NCBI RefSeq assembly: GCF_010015445.1
Contig: NC_053126.1
Coordinates: forward strand, 19,465,169-19,529,168
DNA: 64,000 bases
From: Perca fluviatilis
Taxonomy: Eukaryota > Chordata > Actinopteri > Perciformes > Percidae
Reading direction: 5' to 3'
Shown here: piece by piece, positions 44,601 through 53,925 of the stretch
Layout: every line of letters starts with the position of its first letter
Numbering within the stretch: position 1 is the stretch's first letter
Position numbers and translations under genes: made by a program
The notes under the pieces: model-generated
Told to the model about the DNA's origin: nothing
Databases searched by the model: none
What the model saw: the letters and a program-made list of their open reading frames with translations, nothing else

Positions 44601-47600
44601 AAGTTATAGTATAATATAACGAAAAAGTCATAGAATTAGTATGTCGAAAAAGTGATAAAAAGTCATAGTATAGTATGTCGAAAAAGAGTTATAGTACATT
44701 ATATTGAAAAAGTCATGGTATAGTATGTTGAAAAAAGTGAAGAAAAAGGTCAAAGGTATAACATGTTGAAAAAGTGATAAAAAGTCATAGTATAGTTATG
44801 TGAGAAAAAGTTATAGTAAAAGTCATAGTAGTACAATGTTGAAAAAGTGATAAAAAGTCATAGTATATGTATGTTGAAAAAAGTGTAAAAAGTCATAGTA
44901 TAGTATGTGGGAGAAAAAGTCATGGTATAGTATGTGAAAAGTCATGGTATAAGGTATGGAAAAGTCTGGTATAGTATGTCGGAGAAAAAGTATGGTATAG
45001 TTATAGTAAGTATATTAAATGTTGAAAGTGATAAAGTCTAGTATAGTATGTTGAAAGTGATAAAATTCATAGTATGGTATGTGGGAAAATATGGTGTAGT
45101 ATGTGGGAAAGTTGGTATAGTATGTTAAAAGTGATAAAAGTCATATTAGCATGTCGAAAAATGATTAAAAGTCATGATGGTATGTCTAAAAGTGATAAAA
45201 GTTATAGTATAATATATCGAAAAAAGTCATAGAATGGTAATATTGAAAAAGTGATAAAAGGTCATAGTATGGGTATGTCGAAGAGATTATAGTACAGTTA
45301 TATTGAAAAAAAGTCATAGTATAGTATGTTGAAAAAAAAGTAATAAAAAGTAATGGTATGGTATGTTGAAAAAATTATAAAGAGTCAGGTATATAGTATG
45401 CAGAAGTCATAGTATGGTATGTAGAAAAAAGTATTAAAAGTCATAGTATGGTATGTCAAAAAGTGATTAAAAGTCATGGTGTGGTATGTGGAAAAAGTGA
45501 TAAGTCATGGTATAGTATGTCGAAAAAGTAATAAAAAGTGATAGTATAGTATGTTGAAAAGTAATAAAAGTTATAGTATGGTATGTCAAAAGTGATAATA
45601 ATCATAGTATAGTATGTTGAAAAAAGTGATAAAAGGATCATGGTATAGTATGAGAAAAAGTGATAAAAGTCATAGAATAGATTATAACATGTCAAAAGTC
45701 ATATTAGTACATTGTAAAAAAAGGTGATAAAAAGTCATAGTATAGTATGTTGAAAAAAAGTGATAAAAAGTCATGGTATAGCATGTCGAGAAAAGTCATA
45801 AAAATTCATGGTATGAGTGTATGTTGAAAAGTCATAGTATGGTATGTTGAAAAAAAAGTCAAAACAGTCATAGTATAGTGTTGAAAAAAGTGATAAAAGT
45901 CATAGTAAAGTATGTGAAAAGTCATAGTTGTTGAATAAAGTGATAAAATGTCAATGTATGAGTGTGTTAGAACAAAGTGATAAAAGTCGGCATAACATGT
46001 TGAAAAATGATAAAAAGTCACAGAAAGTATGTTGAAAAAAGTGATAAAAAATATATTGAAAAACATTCATGGTATAGTATGTCAAAACAATCATAGTATA
46101 TGGTATGTAAAAAGTGATTAAAAAAGTCATGGTATGTTGAAAAAAGTGATAAAAAGTCATAGTATGGTATGTCAAAAAAGAAAAATAGTCATAGTATATA
46201 GCATGTAGTACGTAAAAGTGAAAGGTTGGTATAGTATGTGAAAAACATAATAGTATAGTATGTCGAAAAAAAGTGATAAAAGGTCATGGTATATCGTGGA
46301 AAAAAATTGATAAAGAAGTCATGGTAGAGTATGTTGAAAAAAGTGATAAAAAATTCATAGTATAGTATGTCGAAAAAAAGTGATAAAAAAGTCATGGTAT
46401 ATCGTGGAAAAAAATTGATAAAGAAGTCATGGTATAGTATGTTGAAAAAAGTGATAAAAAATTCATAGTATAGTATGTCGGAAAAAGTCATGGTATAGTA
46501 TGTCGGAAAAAGTCATGGTATAGTATGTCGAAAAAAGTCATAGTATAGTATGTCGGAAAAAGTCATGGTATAGTATGTTGAAAAAGTGATAAAAAAGTCA
46601 TATTAGCATGTCGAAAAAGTGATAAAAAAAAGTCATAGTATAGTATATCGAAAAAAGTCATAGAATAGTATGTCAAAAAAAGTGATAAAAAATTCATAGT
46701 ATAGTATGTCGGAAAAAGTCATGGTATAGTATGTCGGAAAAAGTCATGGTATAGTATGTCGAAAAAAGTGATAAAAAAGTCATATTAGCATGTCGAAAAA
46801 GTGATTAAAAAAAAGTCATAGTAAGTATGTCTAAAAAGTGATAAAAAAGTTATAGTATAATATATAGAAAAAAGTCATAGAATAGTATGTCGAAAAAGTG
46901 ATAAAAAAGTCATAGTATAGTATGTCGAAAAAGTTATAGTGCAGTATATTGAAAAAAGTCATAGTATAGTATGTTGAAAAAAGTGAGAAAAAAGTAATAG
47001 TATAGTATGTTGAAAAAAATTATAAAAGTCAGAGTATATATAGTATGTCGAAAAAGTCATAGTATAGTATGTCGAAAAAAGTATTAAAAAGTCATAGTAT
47101 AGTATGTCAAAAAAGTGATTAAAAAGTCATAGTGTAGTATGTGGAAAAAAGTGATAAAAAGTCATAGTATAGTATGTCGAAAAAAGTAATAAAAAAGTGA
47201 TAGTATAGTATGTTGAAAAAAGTAATAAAAAGTTATAGTATAGTATGTCAAAAGAAGTGATAATAATCATAGTATAGTATGTTGAAAAAAGTGATAAAAA
47301 AGTCATAGTATAGTATGTCGAAAAAAGTGATAAAAAAGTCATAGAATAGATTATAACATGTCAAAAAAGTCATATTATAGTACATCGAAAAAAGTGATAA
47401 AAAAGTCATAGTATAGTATGTCGAAAAAAGTGATAAAAAAGTCATAGTATAGCATGTCGAAAAAAGTCATAAAAAATTCATAGTATAGTATGTTGAAAAA
47501 GTCATAGTATAGTATGTTGAAAAAAGTGACAAAACAGTCATAGTATAGTGTTGAAAAAAGTGATAAAAACGTCATAGTATAGTATGTCGAAAAAGTTATA

Positions 47601-50600
47601 GTAAAAGTCATAGTATACAATGTTGAAAAAAGTGATAAAAAAGTCATAGTATAGTATGTTGGAAAAAGTGATAAAAAATTCATAGTATAGTATGTCGGAA
47701 AAAGTCATGGTATAGTATGTCGAAAAAAGTCATGGTATAGTATGTCGGAAAAAGTCATGGTATAGTATGTCGAAAAAAGTCATGGTATAGTATGTCGAAA
47801 AAAGTGATAAAAAGTCATATTAGCATGTCGAAAAAGTCATAGTAAGTATGTCTAAAAAGTGATAAAAAAGTTATAGTATAATATATAGAAAAAAGTCATA
47901 GAATAGTATGTCGAAAAAGTGATAAAAAAGTCATAGTATAGTATGTCGAAAAAGTTATAGTACAGTATATTGAAAAAAGTCATAGTATAGTATGTTGAAA
48001 AAAGTGAAGAAAAAGTCATAGTATAGTATGTCGAAAAAAGTGATAAAAGTAATAGTATAGTATGTGGAAAAAAGTGATAAAAAAGTCATAGTAAAGTATG
48101 TCGAAAAAAGTCATAGTTGTTGAATAAAGTGATAAAAATGTCAATGTATAGTATGTCGAGCAAAGTGATAAAAAGTCGGCATAACATGTTGAAAAAATGA
48201 TAAAAAAAAGTCAGAACAGTATGTTGAAAAAAGTGATAAAAAAAAATATATTGAAAAAACATTCATAGTATAGTATGTCAAAACAATCATAGTATATAGT
48301 ATGTCGAAAAAGTGATTAAAAAAGTCATAGTATGTTGAAAAAAGTGATAAAAAAGTCATAGTATAGTATGTCAAAAATATTGAAAAAATAGTCATAGTAT
48401 ATAGCATGTCGTGCAAAGTGAAAAAGAAGTCGGTATAGTATGTCGAAAAACATAGTATAGTATGTCGAAAAAAAGTGATAAAAAGGTCATGGTATATCGT
48501 GGAAAAAAATTGATAAAGAAGTCATGGTAGAGTATGTTGAAAAAAGTGATAAAAAATTCATAGTATAGTATGTCGAAAAAAAGTGATAAAAAAGTCATGG
48601 TATATCGTGGAAAAAAATTGATAAAGAAGTCATGGTATAGTATGTTGAAAAAAGTGATAAAAAATTCATAGTATAGTATGTCGGAAAAAGTCATGGTATA
48701 GTATGTCGAAAAAAGTCATAGTATAGTATGTCGGAAAAAGTCATGGTATAGTATGTTGAAAAAGTGATAAAAAAGTCATATTAGCATGTCGAAAAAGTGA
48801 TAAAAAAAAGTCATAGTATAGTATATCGAAAAAAGTCATAGAATAGTATGTCGAAAAAAGTGATAAAAAAGTCATAGTATAGTATGTCGAAAAAGTTATA
48901 GTACAGTATATTGAAAAAAGTCATGGTATAGTATGTTAAAAAAGTGAAGAAAAAGTCATAGTATAATATGTTGAAAAAAGTGATAAAAAAGTCATAGTAT
49001 AGTATGTTGAAAAAAGTGATAAAAAAGTCATAGTATAGTATGTTGAAAAAAGTGATAAAAAATTCATAGTATAGTATGTCGGAAAAAGTCATGGTATAGT
49101 ATGTCGGAAAAAGTCATAGTATAATATATCGAAAAAAAGTCATAGAATAGTATGTAGAAAAAAGTGATAAAAAAGTCATAGTATAGTATTTCGAAAAAGT
49201 AATAGTATAGTATATCGAAAAAAGTCATGGTATATTATGTCAAAAAAAGTGATTAAAAAGTCATAGTATAGCATGTTGAAAAAAGTGATAAAAACTCATA
49301 GTATAGTATGTCGAAAAAAGGACGAAAAAAGTCATGGTGTAGTATGTCGAAAAAGCCATTGTATAGATTGTCAAAAAAAGTGATAAAAAGTGATAAAAAA
49401 GTCATATTATAGTACATCGAAAAAAGTGATAAAAAAGCCATAGTATAGTATGTAGAAACAGTGATAAAAAGTCATGGTATAGTAGGCTATGTCAAAAAAA
49501 AGTGATAAAAAAGTCAAAGTATAGTTTGTCGAAAAAAGTGAAGAAAAAGTCATAGAATAGTATGTCGAAAAAAGTGATAAAAACGTCATAGTATAGTATG
49601 TTGAAAAAAGTGATAAAAAAGTCATATTAGCATGTCGAAAAAGTGATAAAAAAAAGTCATAAAATAGTATGTCGAAAAAGTGATAAAAAAGTCATAGTAT
49701 AGTATGTCGAAAAAGTTATAATACAGTATATTGAAAAAAGTCATAGTATAGTATGTTGAAAAAAGTGAAGAAAAAGTCATAGTATAGTATGTCGAAAAAA
49801 GTGATAAAAGTAATAGTATAGTATGTTGAAAAAAATTATAAAAGTCATAGTATATATAGTATGTCGAAAAAGTCATAGTATAGTATGTCGAAAAAAGTAT
49901 TAAAAAGTCATAGTATAGTATCTCAAAAAAAGTGATTAAAAAGTCATAGTATAGTATGTTGAAAAAAGTGATAAAAAGTCATAGTATAGTATGTCGAAAA
50001 AAGTAATAAAAAAGTGATAGTATAGTATGTTGAAAAAAGTAATAAAAAGTTATAGTATAGTATGTCAAAAGAAGTGATAATAATCATAGTATAGTATGTT
50101 GAAAAAAGTGATAAAAAAGTGATAGTATAGTATGTCGAAAAAAGTCATATTATAGTACATCAAAAAAAGCGATAAAAAACTCAGTATAGTATGTTGAAAA
50201 GTCATAGTATAGTATGTCGAAAAAAGTGATAAAAAAGTCATAGAATAGATTATAGAATGTCAAAAAAATCATATTATAGCACTTCGAAAAAAGTGATAAA
50301 AAAGTCATAGTATAGTATGTCGAAAAAAGTGATAAAAAAGTCATAGTATAGCATGTCGAAAAAAGTGATAAAAAATTCATAGTATAGTATGTTGAAAAAG
50401 TCATAGTATAGTGTTGAAAAAAGTGATAAAAAAGTCATAGTAAAGTATGTCGAAAAAAGTCATAGTGTAGTATGCCGAAAAAAGTGGTAAAAAAGTCATA
50501 GTATAGTATGTCAAAAATATTGGAAAAAAAAAACATAGTATAGTACGTCGAGCAAAGTGATTAAAAAAGTCGGAATAGTATGCCGAGAAACATAGTATAG

Positions 50601-51005
50601 TATGTAGAAAAAAGTGATGAAGTCATAGTATAGTATGTCGAAAAAAGTGATAAAAAAGTCATAGTATAGTATGTCGGAAAAAGTCATAGTATAGTATGTC
50701 GAAAAAAGTGATTAAAAAAGTCATATTAGCATGTCGAAAAAGTGATAAAAAAAGTCATAGTATAGTATGTCGAAAAAGTTATAGTATAATATATCGAAAA
50801 AAAAGTCATAGAATAGTATGTCGGAAAAAGTGATAAAAAAGTCATAGTATAGTATTTCAAAAAAGTCATAGTATAGTATTTCGAAAAAGTAATAGTATAG
50901 TATATCGAAAAAAGTCATGGTATATTATGTCAAAAAAAGTGATTAAAAAGTCATAGAATAGTATGTTGAAAAAAGTGATACAAACTTCATAGTATAGCAT
51001 GTTGA
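29690..51005 (+). repeat. Large A-rich satellite array, 36 bp unit with 25 bp variant
   Basis: Hundreds of head-to-tail units share the core GTCATAGTATAGTATGTCG followed by an A run. The 36 bp form adds GTGAT and a second A run; the 25 bp form lacks that 11 bp addition and often reads CATGG and TCGG (for example the runs at 30180-30360 and 31670-31800). Variant units (CATATTAGCATG, TATATTG, GCAAAGTG, ATTGAAAAA) recur in a fixed order and define higher-order blocks. The + strand is strongly purine-rich and nearly lacks C outside GTC and TCG. The edges are more degenerate. All reading frames in it (Phe/Tyr/Ile/Leu-rich on the minus strand) are repeat artefacts. Confidence 0.97.
30560..31312 (+). 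mobile_element. L2-like non-LTR retrotransposon 3' fragment inserted in the satellite
   Basis: Unlike its surroundings, this block encodes the C-terminal end of a LINE reverse transcriptase: DYCNSLLYGLPSSVLQELQ in one frame, then HISPVLQQLHWLPVQQRIHY and STLWNSLPIHIRNSDSLNTY in another. The frames shift near 30800-30830, so it is dead. It is 5'-truncated. It ends with GTAAAGCGCTATATAAAACG followed by (ATT)n, a CR1/L2-type tail. Satellite resumes directly on both sides, so the insertion postdates the array. Confidence 0.85.
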
Positions 51006-51370
51006 AAAACCAACTGAGACACATAGGACTTGAACACTCAACCTTGAGTTCACCAATCATTTTCTTATCCCTCTAAGCCATTTGATCAGATAAGGATTTG
51101 AAGTTTTTGAGTTTTGTCTCTTCCACTAGTGTATAGGACCACAAAAGTTTCAGAGTCACATGGGATTTGAACTCTAAACCTTCTATCTACCAATTACGCT
51201 CTTTTCCATCTAAGCTAACTGATTTATGACAAAGAAAAAAAAAAAAAAGCAGTATTTTTGGCATATTTGTCTCGTTCACAAAGTATACTGGACCTCAAAA
51301 CTTCCTCAAAGATAAAAGATTCAAACACTCAACCTAGGATATCTGACCTGACACAAAGCTAATGTTTTCA
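51003..51370 (-). repeat. Tandem tRNA-like units, group 1 (about 2.5 copies)
   Basis: Units of about 140-156 bp. On the minus strand, A-box matches TGGCTTAGAGGG (about 51075) and TAGCTTAGATGG (about 51212) are followed about 35 bp on by B-box matches GTTCAAGTC and GTTCAAATC. The last copy (51291-51370) has lost its A-box half. Between tRNA-like parts the units share GGACC(T/A)CAAAA and TTTGTCTC segments. The group abuts satellite on both sides. Confidence 0.75.
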
Positions 51371-52075
51371 TGAAAAAGTCATAGTATAGTATGTCGAAAG
51401 AAATGATAAAAAGTCATAGTATAAAAATATAAAGAAATGATAAAAAGTCATGGTATAGTATGTCGGGAAAAGTGATAAAAATATTATAGTATAGTATGTC
51501 AAAAAAGTCATAGTATAGTATGTCAAAAAAAATTATAAAAGTCATAGTATAGTATGTTGAAAAAAATTATAAAAAGTCATAGTAAATATAGTATGTCGAA
51601 AAAGTCATAGTATAGTATGTCAACAAAAGTGATAAAAAATTCATAGTATAGCATGTTGAAAAAAAGTGATAAAAAGTCATAGTATAGTATGTCGAAAAAA
51701 GTAATAAAAAAGTCATAGTATAGTATGTTGAAAGAAGTGATAAAAGTCATGGTATAGTATGTCAAAAAAAGTAATAAAAAGTTATAGTATAGTATGTCAA
51801 AAGAAGTGATAAAAATTATAGTATAGTATGTTGAAAAAAGTCATATAGTATGTCGAAAAAAGTGATAAAAAACTCATAGTATAGTATGTTGAAAAGTCAT
51901 ATTATAGTATTTCGAAAAAAGTGATAAAAAAGTCATAGAATAGATTATAGAATGTCAAAAAAATTCATAGTATAGTATGTCAAAAAAGTCAAAGTATAGT
52001 ATGTTCGAAATAAGTGATACTATAGTATGTCGAAAGAAGTGATAAAAAAGTGATAGTATTGCACGTCTAAAAATT
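51371..52075 (+). repeat. Satellite array segment between the two tRNA-like groups
   Basis: The same GTCATAGTATAGTATGTCG core with A-rich spacers, more divergent than the central array. It contains runs with AATTATAAAA spacers. Confidence 0.9.
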
Positions 52076-52612
52076 TTAAATTTTCACTTCTGTAAAGTAC
52101 ATCTTTAAATCTATTGCACCATAGAGGTTTTGAACTCCCAACATTCTGTCTCCCAATCATTTACTTATAACCCTAGGCTAGCTTTCTTGGTAAACACTTC
52201 TATGTTTTCATCATTTGGCTCTTCCACTTTGTATGTAGGACCTTAAAACTTACTGAGACATGTAAGACTTGAACACCCAATCTTAGGTTTCCTAATCATG
52301 CTCTTATCCCTCTAAGCTATGTGATCTAAAGCAAAAGCTTAGTTTTTGACATATGTGTCACTTTAACTCAGTGTAAACAGACCTATAGGATTTGAAGACT
52401 CAACCTTCAATCTCCCATTCATTCTCTTTTCCCTTTAAGCTAACCAACTTATCACAAAAAGCCCTATTTTTGGCATATTTGTCTCTTTCATAAAGTATAC
52501 CGGACCTCAAAACTTCCTCAAACAAATAAGATTCAAACACTCAACCTTCTGTTTTCCAAGCATTCTCTAATTACTCTAAACTATCTGACCTGACACAAAT
52601 TTTATGTTTTCG
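52076..52612 (-). repeat. Tandem tRNA-like units, group 2 (about 4 copies)
   Basis: Four successive units start near 52080, 52237, 52379 and 52503. Minus-strand A-box-like sequences are TAGCCTAGGG, TAGCTTAGAGGG and TAGCTTAAAGGG. B-box-like sequences are GTTCAAAAC and GTTCAAGTC, with a weaker one in the third copy. Shared linkers read GGACCTCAAAACTTCCTC. They are clearly related to group 1. Confidence 0.75.
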
Positions 52613-52845
52613 TAAAAAAAGTCATAGTATAGTATGACAAAAAAAGGAATAAAACAGTCATAGTATAGTATGTCGAAAAAAGTGACAAAAAGAGTCATAG
52701 TATAGTATGTCATAATAAATGTCATAAAATCTCATAGTATAGTATATCATAAAAAGGTCATAGTATAGTATGCCATAAAAACTAATATAGTATGTCATAA
52801 AAAAGTCATAGTATGCTATAAAAATGTCATAAAGAAGTCATGGTT
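52613..52845 (+). repeat. Degenerate right edge of the satellite
   Basis: Units decay to GTCATAGTATAGTATG followed by varied ATAAAAA spacers and fade into unique sequence near 52845. Confidence 0.85.
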
Positions 52846-53439
52846 CTGACGTTTGTCGTAAAGATATTTGAGGAGTTGCTAAGAGTCCATGTCCATTAAG
52901 CAGCTTGTCATTGACAGCAGGTCTATGAGTGGTGGAGCAGACACAACTATCGATATGCAAACGGATGTTTAAGGACATTTCTCCACCCATAGCAGCTAGT
53001 GCATGTGTGCCAAGCTCCACAATGACTGAGATATAAAACAGAACCAGGCACACACTATTTCCCCTTCACAGTCATTTTAACTATGATTTTCATAAAGTTA
53101 CACAATGCAACACACAAAAGTGTCATAAAAACCTAATAATTGTTTAATAACACAAAAGTACTAAAATATTAGAGATTCCCTGTCATTTGTGGACAATGTG
53201 CCATTTACAGTCAATCATCCATTGTTTTGTCTTCTTTTGTCTAAACTCATTACCTCATTATATGTTCCTTCCAACTATAAAATGTGGTTCCATCTGTTTC
53301 TGAATGTCATGTTTTATTACAAATGGTTTAATGAATACAATGTTGATGAAAGATTTAGGCCACTCAATTGAAGTCTACCAAACTAATTCACATACACATC
53401 TCTGTACACAAACAGTATTTAAGAAATAAAGTAGGTGTC
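52846..53439. other. Intergenic DNA between satellite and fkbp10
   Basis: Unique AT-rich sequence. I see no gene, RNA or repeat family in it. Confidence 0.5.
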
Positions 53440-53925
53440 TTAATTTTACTATAAAACTGTTTATTTTATGCTCCACAACACTCTTTTTGTGATACAATTT
53501 CTCCATGATAGATAATATAATAAAGAATAATATTGTACAAACTAGCCACTCCCAATTATACTGTACAACCAGTGGTTTTTCATCAATTGTATGAGGCACT
53601 GCATTGACTACTAGTTTTATAAAGTAATATTCTGAAGGTAGGGCCCAGCCCAAATGGTTTCTTCAAACTTCAATGCAAATATTTTCAACAGAACACAATT
53701 TCACTAGAGGCCATTTTTCTTCCTTTCACATTTTCAAACCCGTTTCCTCTGCACATTTTTTTAACAGAACCTAGCAAAGTGAACTGTCTGACTGCCTTAA
53801 ATAAAGGCTCAACAATGTTTCAATCTCTGAAACATTAGTTGCACGACAGTTGCTAAGATGGCGGTATGACCTCAGCCACTGCATGCCTGTTCCTTGCCAA
53901 CAATTAAATACTGTACAAGTCCTCT
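53440..53925 (-). other. fkbp10: fkbp10 3' UTR (extent inferred)
   Basis: Lies downstream of the stop codon (complement of 53926-53928). TTTATT at 53460-53465 reads AATAAA on the minus strand and is a plausible polyadenylation signal. Confidence 0.45.

Noticed and set aside
29690..51005. CRISPR-like or phage-type repeat-spacer array
   Set aside because: The units are contiguous and mutually similar throughout, with no unique spacers, and the context is a vertebrate chromosome.
29739..52000. Many minus-strand reading frames of 60-117 codons rich in Phe, Tyr, Ile, Leu and Thr (repeats like FITFFNILYYDF)
   Set aside because: They are translations of the 36/25 bp satellite, whose 36 bp unit is a multiple of three and lacks minus-strand stops in some frames. 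There are no splice signals or domains, and frames break with every indel.
51003..52612. Functional tRNA genes
   Set aside because: A- and B-boxes are recognisable, but acceptor and T stems do not pair well and the anticodon arm cannot be assigned. They are called tRNA-like repeats only.
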